Virus record (IMG/VR): IMGVR_UViG_3300033148_009115
Span: 1-23,510 of that record
From: a virus
DNA length: 23,510 bases
Strand: one strand, 5' to 3'
Both the position numbers and the translations under genes were made by a program. The stretch's first letter is position 1. The number at the start of each line of letters is the position of its first letter. Positions 1 to 6,552 of this stretch are shown here, in pieces. The notes below the pieces were generated by a model, which saw only the letters and a list, made by a program, of their open reading frames with translations, did not search any database and was not told the origin of the DNA.

Positions 1-35
1 GCTTCACTGGTCAGAAATAATTCACGATCTGTCAT
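1..35 (-). CDS. Start of an edge-cut gene, product unknown
   Basis: Only the first 11 codons lie in the window, reading MTDRELFLTSE. The start is convincing because GGAGG (plus-strand positions 42-46) lies 7 bases upstream of the ATG. The gene runs off the left edge on the minus strand, so no function can be assigned. The 180 bases upstream hold a hairpin and two copies of an ATGTATTTTA motif, suggesting that this gene begins its own transcription unit. Confidence 0.6.
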   Translation of the reverse strand, partial: MTDRELFLTSE

Positions 36-52
36 TTTAATTCCTCCATGAT

Positions 53-62
53 TAAAATACAT
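53..62 (-). promoter_or_regulatory. Recurrent ATGTATTTTA motif, possible promoter element
   Basis: Read on the minus strand, ATGTATTTTA lies just upstream of the GGAGG site of the edge-cut gene. Identical 10-mers occur at 180-189 and 5029-5038, and the related ACGTATTTA occurs at 5013-5021 and 9632-9640 upstream of other minus-strand starts. It differs from the T4 late promoter consensus TATAAATA. Treating it as a promoter is inference from recurrence and position only. Confidence 0.25.
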
Positions 63-91
63 CCGCTTATCGCAATATAGATATAAAATGA

Positions 92-123
92 GGGCCACTC
101 TCGCCGGATATCAAGAGTGGCCC
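92..123 (-). terminator. Intergenic hairpin, likely terminator
   Basis: There is a perfect 10-bp stem, GGGCCACTCT (92-101) pairing with AGAGTGGCCC (114-123), with a 12-base loop. It lies between the end of the gene at 216 and the next start at 35, as expected for a minus-strand terminator. The U-tract is poor (CTCATTTTAT follows), so it may instead be a processing or mRNA-stability hairpin. Confidence 0.5.
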
Positions 124-215
124 CCTAGCAACGTTTTATGCGATTCTCCAGAATCACATTTTGTCGATCCTTCTGTCTCTAAAATACATTTGACCGATTC
201 AATCCGTGTCGCGAA

Positions 216-674
216 TTACCCTTTTAAAGCAAAATAAATCTGCCTTTTGGGACCATTCCTTTCCTCAAGATCATCCATATGCATATTACATTCATGCCAT
301 TTATCAAAAGGCACCCAATATTCATCGACAGTAGACCATACGGGTTCCAATTCTGACCTGATCTTTGATCGGCCCCCACTCTGGGATATGTCCACTTTTG
401 ATAGAATAGTAAAAACAAGTTTACCACACCCCATTTGGTATACAATATAGATAAAAGGACATGGCGAATAGATAATATCATTAATATGGATACGCAGTCC
501 TTTTTTATCCCAATTTTTAGCATCTTCCCAACTACTATTACACGATTTATAAACAAAGGCACCAAATCCGTTTGTCACATGATGCGGAGAATTTTGATTT
601 CCAGTATCTTTAGGTTTCAAGAGCCTTTTTAGCAAAGCTTGTGAACGTTGCCTAATTTTTAATCTATTCTTCAT
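216..674 (-). CDS. Hypothetical phage protein (152 aa)
   Basis: I do not recognise this protein. The chosen start is the ATG at 674 (MKNRLKIRQRSQ), which overlaps the end of the upstream gene by 11 bases; starting further upstream at 704 would overlap that gene more. The N-terminus is strongly basic and may be a short nucleic-acid- or membrane-binding tail. The middle has aromatic and Cys-containing beta-like stretches (VYKSCNSSWEDAKNWDKKG, then SPCPFIYIVYQMGCGKLVF). The last third is mixed charged sequence (WVPFDKWHECNMHMDDLEE). A second open frame at 224-565 is a shadow. It appears co-transcribed and translationally coupled with the gene ending at 664. Confidence 0.55.
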   Translation of the reverse strand: MKNRLKIRQRSQALLKRLLKPKDTGNQNSPHHVTNGFGAFVYKSCNSSWEDAKNWDKKGLRIHINDIIYSPCPFIYIVYQMGCGKLVFTILSKVDISQSGGRSKIRSELEPVWSTVDEYWVPFDKWHECNMHMDDLEERNGPKRQIYFALKG

Positions 675-1338
675 CTTCCACCAATTCTTCAAACAAGTTA
701 TCAATTATTTGTGTGGAGATATCGCAAGATGGTCTGATATTCACTGCTCCGACCATATGAATCATATCGGAGTCAATATCTTCAAGATTTTCTGCATCCT
801 TAGTATCAACAAAACCAATCTGAGTCGGGTTTTTAACAAATCCTTTAATTTTGTTGTATGTATCGCCTTTTGGGCAAATAACACTAAGAGGAGAAAATAT
901 CACTTGAAAATCATTATCATCCACAGCATCTTCATGATATATCAAACGGGCTAGTTTCCAACGACGAATCGATTCATCGATATTTGGAATCAATGCGATA
1001 GCATAACCTTCTGGCCTATCATCAAAATACAAATCAAATCGTTTCGCAATCTGATCTTCTGACCATTTGGTAAGATGATCGGCTATTTCTTTAGCCCTAT
1101 CCATTATAAATATTGGTACTGCCGATTCAACATCTGTTTCTTCGTCAAGAGGATAATGCAACCAGATAACACCTTTTGCTCTACCAGAATGTTCAGAGCT
1201 AATCCGGTCATAAATATCACTCATTGCATCCAAATCATTAGCATCAACAGTCTCACCGGGGGTTAGATTGTCAACATTAACAAGCGGAAAATAAGAGATA
1301 AGCATCTTTTTAATAGTCATAATCTTTTTAGTGGTCAT
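664..1338 (-). CDS. Hypothetical acidic phage protein (224 aa)
   Basis: No family was recognised. The frame opens with a TTG at 1353, but the ATG at 1338 (MTTKKIMTIKK) is more likely; ATGs at 1320 and 1306 are further alternatives because none has a clear Shine-Dalgarno site. The protein is soluble-looking and acidic, with no membrane segment or signal peptide. It has a DANDLDAMSDIYDRI stretch, a WLHYPLDEETDVESAVPIF segment and an acidic tail ending LVEDEE. A CTGTATTTA element lies at 1369-1377 just upstream. Its stop codon overlaps the start of the downstream gene. Confidence 0.6.
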   Translation of the reverse strand: MTTKKIMTIKKMLISYFPLVNVDNLTPGETVDANDLDAMSDIYDRISSEHSGRAKGVIWLHYPLDEETDVESAVPIFIMDRAKEIADHLTKWSEDQIAKRFDLYFDDRPEGYAIALIPNIDESIRRWKLARLIYHEDAVDDNDFQVIFSPLSVICPKGDTYNKIKGFVKNPTQIGFVDTKDAENLEDIDSDMIHMVGAVNIRPSCDISTQIIDNLFEELVEDEE

Positions 1339-1382
1339 GATGTTTTGTTGCAAAGATCATCCACCAATTAAATACAGGAAAA

Positions 1383-1808
1383 TTATTTTTTGATTTCTTT
1401 CCAATCACAATTTATTTTTCGATATTCTATCTGTTCCGCATGACAATAACGTTTTAATATTCTTTCAATCTCTGATTCAGTTGGTGTGTAATATTCGATA
1501 CCATGATTAGGAACTCCTAAAATCATCAGAGCTTGTGTAAGCTCAGGCGGCTTCATAAATATCGAAATATGCCCTAGATCAAATATCTTGGCAATAGCGT
1601 AGATATGATCCACTGTAAACCTACGGACCCCAACAGCATGGATTTCCTCCAAAATACCAACAACAAAGTCAAAATCCGAATCATCTATAGTCTCCTTTTC
1701 CTCTGAAACAGAATTCGGACTAGAGAATACCTTTCTAACTTTCTTACGTAAATTCTCATCGAATCCACCACGGATCACATGTAAATAAGCTTCAGTAGTT
1801 GGTTTCAT
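1383..1808 (-). CDS. Hypothetical phage protein (141 aa)
   Basis: No family was recognised. The start ATG at 1808 is preceded by AAGG at a spacing of about 10 bases. The protein has a basic N-terminal part (NLRKKVRKVF), an acidic linker (SEEKETIDDSDFDF), then an apparently helical region (VDHIYAIAKIFDLG) and a C-terminal helix with Cys and His (ERILKRYCHAEQIEYRKI). It lies 12 bases downstream of the tandem paralogue pair and 29 bases before the small intergenic region at 1339-1382. Confidence 0.6.
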   Translation of the reverse strand: MKPTTEAYLHVIRGGFDENLRKKVRKVFSSPNSVSEEKETIDDSDFDFVVGILEEIHAVGVRRFTVDHIYAIAKIFDLGHISIFMKPPELTQALMILGVPNHGIEYYTPTESEIERILKRYCHAEQIEYRKINCDWKEIKK

Positions 1809-1820
1809 CTTAATTTTACC

Positions 1821-2135
1821 TTAAAGAGACCCAATGTTAGTGATAATAGCAGAACAGTATGTACCATTATTCATACGAAATTTTTTCGCTATCCACGGCT
1901 GAAAGATAGGGTAAATATGGGATTGATATAACCCATCATATCTACCCATATCATACTCAAACTTAATCAATATGTCGCCATTGATAGTCAATGCATTGGC
2001 AGGAAATTCTAACAAAACAATATCAGATTTAGGATCTTCAATACCGACATCAGACAACCAAAATTTAGTATTTACCGCTGCGTAAGAATACTTACAATTT
2101 GTTATTTCAACCACAACAAAAGGAAGTACAAACAT
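1821..2135 (-). CDS. Hypothetical protein, downstream member of a tandem paralogue pair (104 aa)
   Basis: The function is unknown. It is clearly homologous to the gene immediately upstream (2136-2435). Both begin with LPFVVV, then share WLSD-GIEDPKSDI-LLEF, a FEY-G-Y-GLYQ segment, and the ending YCSA-IT-I-SL. The start ATG at 2135 directly follows the TAG stop of the upstream copy with no gap, so translation is likely coupled. No membrane or signal segment stands out beyond the short hydrophobic start (MFVLPFVVV). It may be a small beta-rich structural or accessory protein, but that is a guess. Confidence 0.65.
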   Translation of the reverse strand: MFVLPFVVVEITNCKYSYAAVNTKFWLSDVGIEDPKSDIVLLEFPANALTINGDILIKFEYDMGRYDGLYQSHIYPIFQPWIAKKFRMNNGTYCSAIITNIGSL

Positions 2136-2435
2136 CTAAAGAGACCGGATATGAGTAATGACAGCAGAACAATATGCGTCATCGTGCCAAAGCAATCGTG
2201 TGCTAATTGGATAAATCTGATACAATCCAGCATACTTACCAAGGTTATATTCAAATTCAACTTCAGCATCACAAAACAAACGTGGATAGCCAAAACAAAG
2301 AGCGGTATCCCGAAACTCTAATAAAATAATATCAGATTTAGGGTCTTCGATCCCAATATCAGATAACCAAATTTTATTAGAGTTTATCGTGCTAGTCACC
2401 GTAGCATTAACCACAACAAAAGGAAGTGCAAACAA
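2136..2435 (-). CDS. Hypothetical protein, upstream member of a tandem paralogue pair (about 99 aa)
   Basis: This is a paralogue of the gene at 1821-2135, sharing GIEDPKSDI and the YCSA-IT-I-SL ending. The start is set by alignment with that copy: its ATG corresponds here to a TTG at 2435 (reading LFALPFVVVNATV). A GCGGAG lies about 10 bases upstream. The open frame continues to 2570, but that extension is antisense to a plus-strand gene that begins with a good ribosome-binding site at 2435, so I treat it as non-coding. A non-ATG start, or loss of the original start by rearrangement, is the oddity. Confidence 0.55.
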   Translation of the reverse strand: MFALPFVVVNATVTSTINSNKIWLSDIGIEDPKSDIILLEFRDTALCFGYPRLFCDAEVEFEYNLGKYAGLYQIYPISTRLLWHDDAYCSAVITHIRSL

Positions 2436-2816
2436 TGGACCAAAACTCCGCAACAAACAGCAAATACAAACCAAAATATCAATGGGTAGCCGTTTATAAA
2501 GACGGATCCATACTTCAACAATACGCTGAAAACATAGAAAACTAACACAGGCGTAACAAAATTCATACAACGTCTAAAGCCTGGGCAACAATTCATTTAT
2601 CGTGCTCGTACAGTAATGCGACCAGGCATAGGAGTTCTCGAAAAAATCCATGTAATCGGATGGCGAGAAAAAGAGAGCGAACAAATCGCATTTGTATTTG
2701 AAAACGGCTTGGTCGAAATAGGCGAATTCATCGACCCACACAGTGAAGAATTCGCAGACCGCCCATGGTATTACCCAATCCAATTAAAAGATCATGATTT
2801 CATTCAAGTAGAATAG
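2435..2816 (+). pseudogene. Broken plus-strand phage gene with +1 frame change
   Basis: An ATG at 2435 with AGGAAG 8 bases upstream opens a 36-codon frame containing YQWVAVYKDGSILQQY, and ends at TAA 2543-2545. The +1 frame is open from 2538 and continues with KFIQRLKPGQQFIYRART, then VIGWREKESEQIAFVFENG and RPWYYPIQLKDHDF, to 2816. Together the two parts read like a common small phage protein family with the pattern WVAIYKDG...PG..LIYRRR...HI.GW...F..E.G. The junction lies between 2538 and 2545 (GAAAACTA). It could be a mutation, a non-triplet deletion, an assembly error or programmed +1 frameshifting at the UAA. Family recognition is from memory and no function is known. Confidence 0.6.
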
Positions 2817-3919
2817 AATACCTGTTTAGATTGTGGGCAAAGAACTGGCTTCCCGGTTTCTTCGTATATTATCTTAGCCTGTCGTGGATCAGACTCAATC
2901 ATCATAGAACAATTAGACTCAGCAAATGGTTTTGCCTTATGCTCGACCACAACCCTTTGAGGGGCTATACCACCTTCGCCCATTCTTTCAGCCACATGAT
3001 CGAATGGACACATTACTATTTTATCGTATGATATACCATTCACCCTAAGCCATTCTTCACAAATAGAACGCCATTTCTCCAATCTTAATGTAATAATAAG
3101 AGGAATTTTACGCAAAGTTGGGTGCATATGCGTAACCGGAGCACTCCGAAGATAATCCAAATATTGTTTCAAAAGCTCTCCCTCATCAGCATCCGGCATT
3201 GATGGGTCAGGACAAAGAATCCCATCAAAATCAAATGCGATACCTCCTTTAAACCTCATATCATCACATTCGCCGGATACCATCCCATTATTGAATAAAT
3301 TCCATTCGAAAAGATGAGGGCTCTCTAATTCAATCACATAATGATCAACGATATGACTCTTATCAGGTCTAGCATAAACAGATGTGAATATCGCATGACC
3401 AATTAAATCTTTAGCCAAATTCATCGTATTTCCCTGATACACCGAATCATCAACGACAAAATATGAACCACTGGTCTCAATTTTTTCAAACCACATTCTA
3501 CCGCCAACACCAACTTTTTTGAGTCCATTTTGGACATCTAATTCATATAACGGTTTACTCATCATCGTAGCGATTGCTGCTGCGGCCATCATTCCTGATC
3601 TTGGAACACCTACAATACCAGTACAATCATACGGCACATGCTTACATAATTTTAATGCGTCTTCAATCATTTGAGAAGTTGATATATATTGCCAATTAGA
3701 ACTACTAAATACCAATTTTGGTTCTTTCTGATATTCTTTTCTTTCAGCACAAGAATCACATATTTCGACATTTGTACATTTCAAATCGTCGTCATGAATA
3801 GTACATAAATCATTACTCACATCTGGGTTATGACAACCCAAAACATATGATACCCCTGTTTTATTAACAAGCGTAAATGGTTGTGAACCACGATATAAAC
3901 AAGGAAATTCGATGGACAT
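2804..3919 (-). CDS. Phosphoribosyltransferase-like / HAD-like fusion protein with Cys-rich N-terminus (371 aa)
   Basis: Three regions are visible. Residues 1-60 hold cysteines 7, 29, 39, 48, 54 and 57 (ending CTNVEICDSC), a likely metal-binding module. Residues about 75-200 look like a type I phosphoribosyltransferase: IVGVPRSGM near 102-110 and a PRPP-loop-like FVVDDSVYQGNTM at 154-166. Residues 226-371 look like a HAD-type domain, with FDFDGILC giving the DxD at 230/232. Such enzymes could handle a nucleotide or sugar phosphate, but the substrate is unknown. The start at 3919 overlaps the divergent methyltransferase start by 8 bases; GGAG lies about 11 bases upstream. The 3' end overlaps the broken plus-strand gene by 13 bases. 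Confidence 0.75.
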   Translation of the reverse strand: MSIEFPCLYRGSQPFTLVNKTGVSYVLGCHNPDVSNDLCTIHDDDLKCTNVEICDSCAERKEYQKEPKLVFSSSNWQYISTSQMIEDALKLCKHVPYDCTGIVGVPRSGMMAAAAIATMMSKPLYELDVQNGLKKVGVGGRMWFEKIETSGSYFVVDDSVYQGNTMNLAKDLIGHAIFTSVYARPDKSHIVDHYVIELESPHLFEWNLFNNGMVSGECDDMRFKGGIAFDFDGILCPDPSMPDADEGELLKQYLDYLRSAPVTHMHPTLRKIPLIITLRLEKWRSICEEWLRVNGISYDKIVMCPFDHVAERMGEGGIAPQRVVVEHKAKPFAESNCSMMIESDPRQAKIIYEETGKPVLCPQSKQVFYST

Positions 3920-4535
3920 TTCTACTTTAACTCCTGAACAATTGCAAGAACACGTCGTAAAAGCAGCAGAAGAAATACCTGGATGGGCTTGGCCACACGA
4001 ATTACATCAATTATTTCAAATAGCTCAAAATTCACGATGCCATGTCGAAATAGGATCATATTGTGGGAAAAGTCTATGGGCATTTGCCCACGGGATGCCG
4101 CAAGGATCTACAATACATACTATAGACAAAATTTGGCTTCCGCATGGTCTTAGAAATAATCTCGGTCATCTGATCTATGAAAACCCCGACGATGAATGGG
4201 TAGTCGATCAGATCAATTTAACGATAAAATATTTAAGGAAACAAAGACCAGACCTTTTTATTGAATTTCACCGAAATTGGTCAAAATCAATTGCATTAGA
4301 ATTTGCTGAGAAAGGAATCAAAGCAGATACTATTTATTTAGATGGGTGCCATGCTTCAGAACATATAGAAGCCGATATCCTACATTGGCTGCCATTAGTT
4401 AATAAAGGTGGGATAATTTTCGGACATGATTATTATCCGATGGAGCAAGGCGTAGTTGATACAGTAAACAAAATCTTCAACGATAAATTTTATATCGTTG
4501 AAGATACCCGTATATGGGTCCACGAAGTGCCTTAA
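3912..4535 (+). CDS. Class I SAM-dependent methyltransferase-like protein (207 aa)
   Basis: The layout fits the Methyltransf_24-type family often linked to glycan genes. The SAM-binding motif I is VEIGSYCGKS at 45-54, followed by an acidic strand end at TIDK 70-73. The motif IADTIYLDGCHASEHI (about 136-151) matches the family's YIDGxH motif, and GGIIFGHDYY at 166-175 matches the G(D/H)DY signature. The acceptor is unknown; sugars are common in relatives. AAGGAA sits about 5 bases before the ATG. It is one of few plus-strand genes, starting head-to-head with the PRTase-HAD gene, and its 3' end overlaps the convergent repeat-protein gene by 4 bases. Confidence 0.8.
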   Translation: MDISTLTPEQLQEHVVKAAEEIPGWAWPHELHQLFQIAQNSRCHVEIGSYCGKSLWAFAHGMPQGSTIHTIDKIWLPHGLRNNLGHLIYENPDDEWVVDQINLTIKYLRKQRPDLFIEFHRNWSKSIALEFAEKGIKADTIYLDGCHASEHIEADILHWLPLVNKGGIIFGHDYYPMEQGVVDTVNKIFNDKFYIVEDTRIWVHEVP

Positions 4536-4990
4536 TTTGGCAACAGTCTAAACTTCGGCTTTGCTTTCTTAATATCGACGGTCGGAACTGGTGCTTCAAT
4601 CTTCTTAGGTTTAATATCGACGATCGGAACTGGTACTTCAATCTTCTTAGGTTTAATATCGACGGTCGGAACTGGTGCCTCAATCTTCTTAGGTTTAATA
4701 TCGACGGTCGGATTAATAGCCAGAACGGGTTTGGTTTTAATTAATTTTGGCTTTTCTGGCTTATCACTCTTTTTTTCAATTAGTTCAGGTGGGTCTGGTT
4801 TTTCAGTAGATTCTGTCGGTCTTTCAGCAGGTGCAGCTGGTCTCTCAGCAGATGCAGCTGGTCTCTCAGTGGTCGTAACACGAGAACGATTATATCTCGT
4901 TCGCCGCCTTGATCTCATATTGCTAAAAATTCCACCATGCGCTTCTGATACTAAACACAAGACTAAAACGATCAACATAAGTTTTTTCAT
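4532..4990 (-). CDS. Secreted or periplasmic low-complexity repeat protein (152 aa)
   Basis: The protein starts with a classic Sec signal peptide (MKKLMLIVLVLCLVSEAHG, cleavage likely after AHG). A basic stretch follows (RSRRRTRYNRSR), then ERPAA/ERPTE/EKP repeats. The C-terminal third consists of 14-residue tandem repeats of the type PTVDIKPKKIEAPV, three full copies plus partial ones. The Pro/Lys/Glu-rich mature chain is probably extended and unfolded, as in TonB-like linkers or cell-wall spacers. There is no lipobox or enzymatic domain. CAGGAG lies upstream of the ATG. The upstream neighbour is the radical SAM gene, 47 bases away. Confidence 0.7.
   Translation of the reverse strand: MKKLMLIVLVLCLVSEAHGGIFSNMRSRRRTRYNRSRVTTTERPAASAERPAAPAERPTESTEKPDPPELIEKKSDKPEKPKLIKTKPVLAINPTVDIKPKKIEAPVPTVDIKPKKIEVPVPIVDIKPKKIEAPVPTVDIKKAKPKFRLLPN
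4571..4711 (-). repeat. 42-bp tandem repeat within the secreted protein gene
   Basis: The plus-strand sequence AATATCGACGGTCGG recurs at 4571, 4613 (with one change), 4655 and 4697, an exact period of 42 bases. Each unit encodes 14 residues of the type PTVDIKPKKIEAPV. Near-identity of the units suggests recent slippage or unequal recombination; copy number may vary between relatives. Confidence 0.9.
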
Positions 4991-5012
4991 GATATCTCCT
5001 GAGAAAATGCTC

Positions 5013-5038
5013 TAAATACGTTATTTTATAAAATACAT
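5013..5038 (-). promoter_or_regulatory. Two recurrent GTATTT motifs upstream of the secreted protein gene
   Basis: On the minus strand ATGTATTTTA (5038-5029) overlaps the stop of the radical SAM gene, and ACGTATTTA (5021-5013) lies 22 bases before the ATG at 4990. The first is identical to elements at 53-62 and 180-189; the second to one at 9632-9640. Position just upstream of a start suggests a phage-specific promoter, but this is unproven. Confidence 0.25.
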
Positions 5039-6120
5039 CATGGCAATATAAAATCTTTTTCATAACGATGAACTGTTACCTTTTCATCATGAAAAATAGG
5101 ATCTTTTAATTGCTCAATCAATTTATAACGTAATGGATGATTAGGATCGAATACATTTTGAGCTTTATATGCTTTTTCAGACATATACGATCGCTGAAGT
5201 TGCACAAACATGATATGCTTACCACCTCTCTCAAGCATATCATATGCAAATTGCGCCATTTCGTGAACATTATCAGCACGAATAACAAAATTCATCTGAA
5301 AAATATCCATTCTTAAAGAATTTATAAATTCAATACCATCAATCAATTGGTCCCATTTTGCTGGCGCTCTTACTTGTTCATATGTCTCTTTTGTAGCAGC
5401 ATCTATAGATAACCATATATATTTAATATTATTATGAGCAGGTGATATTTTATCCCATCCTTTTTTAATTAATATCCCGTTAGTGATAAGGGATATTTCA
5501 ATATTTGGGTAATCAAACCAATTAAAACCCTGCATAAAACGAATATGTCGCTTTGAAGCAAATAATTCGCCAGCACTTAAAATATCAATATTTTTCAAAC
5601 CAGGAGCGAAATCACGCATCACACGCCACAACAAATCATCTTTTTCTCGTTCGTTTTGATCTACCATTATGGCTTTAGCCCTGCATGACCAACAACTTAA
5701 ATTACATACAAAAGAATCCGCAATATAAAGTGACGATGGGCCACGTTTCATTTCAACAGCAGCATCATCAGGCAATTTATCAAAATCACCTGTACGACAA
5801 AACGCAAATTTAGGAACATCGAATTTTGATTCTGTCTTTTTATGATAAATAGGGCACTTTTGACAAGCCCTATAATCATCATCTAAAATTCTGCGTCGTA
5901 ACAAGACTATTGATTTATTATTCCACAATTCCATTGGCGTAGATGTAAAACGATTATGTGGAGTCCCATACTTATGAGAATCAAGCCAATTGGGGCAACA
6001 CGTAGTAATCCACCCATTGTGCAAGAACATAACTTCAAACGGCCAATTGCAGCCAGTGTCAGAATAACTTTTGTTGCCGTTTAGTCGACTCGGCATTATC
6101 GGTAGAGATGTTTGATCCAT
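5038..6120 (-). CDS. Radical SAM enzyme with N-terminal SPASM-like cysteine cluster (360 aa)
   Basis: The radical SAM 4Fe-4S motif CxxxCxxC is present as CNLSCWSC (C139, C143, C146). Beta-alpha barrel features follow: NIDILSAGELFA, EISLITNG and YIWLSIDAATKETYEQVR. Before the barrel, residues 24-89 form a SPASM-like segment: GCNWPFEVMFLHNGWITTCC (C24, C41, C42), then an LWNN-R-R stretch and CQKCP (C86, C89). SPASM domains normally follow the radical SAM domain and bind auxiliary clusters, so this arrangement is permuted. Such enzymes modify peptides or sugars; the substrate is unknown. The start at 6120 has GGAAAG upstream and overlaps the preceding gene by 62 bases. Confidence 0.85.
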   Translation of the reverse strand: MDQTSLPIMPSRLNGNKSYSDTGCNWPFEVMFLHNGWITTCCPNWLDSHKYGTPHNRFTSTPMELWNNKSIVLLRRRILDDDYRACQKCPIYHKKTESKFDVPKFAFCRTGDFDKLPDDAAVEMKRGPSSLYIADSFVCNLSCWSCRAKAIMVDQNEREKDDLLWRVMRDFAPGLKNIDILSAGELFASKRHIRFMQGFNWFDYPNIEISLITNGILIKKGWDKISPAHNNIKYIWLSIDAATKETYEQVRAPAKWDQLIDGIEFINSLRMDIFQMNFVIRADNVHEMAQFAYDMLERGGKHIMFVQLQRSYMSEKAYKAQNVFDPNHPLRYKLIEQLKDPIFHDEKVTVHRYEKDFILP

Positions 6121-6331
6121 TTTTCACTTTCCGGGAATCAAATCGTCGTAAATTACTTACTAATCTACCTATATTTCTACGATGACTAGTCAAAAGTTGT
6201 TTTAACACAGCATCATCATATATCACATATTCCCATTCATCACCATTAGGAAATCTTATATAAACAGCAGCAGGGCTATACATAACCCGAAGAATACGAA
6301 ATTCATCTTTTTTAATTCCTTCAAGTTTCAT
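6059..6331 (-). CDS. Small hypothetical protein, weakly KTSC-like (90 aa)
   Basis: Residues 12-50 (ILRVMYSPAAVYIRFPNGDEWEYVIYDDAV) resemble the short beta-strand pattern of KTSC-type domains, in which a strand pair is followed by a tyrosine-rich segment and a helix. The match is by eye and weak. The C-terminal 35 residues are polar and basic and overlap the radical SAM gene in another frame. The ATG shares a base with the TAA stop of the upstream gene (TAATG), so translation is probably coupled. Confidence 0.55.
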   Translation of the reverse strand: MKLEGIKKDEFRILRVMYSPAAVYIRFPNGDEWEYVIYDDAVLKQLLTSHRRNIGRLVSNLRRFDSRKVKNGSNISTDNAESTKRQQKLF

Positions 6332-6525
6332 TAAGTAGCCGCTGATTTCTTATTAATTTGATTTGCTATCGCGGCGGTGCCAGCACCAGCAAGATAACCA
6401 AGAACCCCACCGCCAGACCCGCGCCAAAAATCATCGGCAGATGGATTATTAGCAGTTACCATCATAAAACCCGTTACGCAGGTAGTAACTACAACAGCCA
6501 CAACACAATATTGCCACCATTTCAT
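6331..6525 (-). CDS. Small membrane protein (64 aa)
   Basis: The start ATG at 6525 is fixed by GGAGG 8 bases upstream; an earlier ATG at 6540 lacks one and precedes that site. Residues 3-24 form one hydrophobic segment (WWQYCVVAVVVTTCVTGFMMV). A Gly/Ala-rich stretch follows (GSGGGVLGYLAGAGTAAIA) that could be a second, weaker membrane helix. Small hydrophobic phage proteins may be holin-like, antiholin-like or superinfection-related, but no lysis gene is nearby, so no function is claimed. It is part of the overlapping minus-strand chain. Confidence 0.6.
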   Translation of the reverse strand: MKWWQYCVVAVVVTTCVTGFMMVTANNPSADDFWRGSGGGVLGYLAGAGTAAIANQINKKSAAT

Positions 6526-6552
6526 GATTTTATCCTCCATTCCATTTTTGAA

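Noticed and set aside
2436-2570. N-terminal extension of the minus-strand paralogue up to an ATG at 2570
   Set aside because: Antisense to a plus-strand frame with a good ribosome-binding site and sensible protein sequence; the paralogue lacks the extension.
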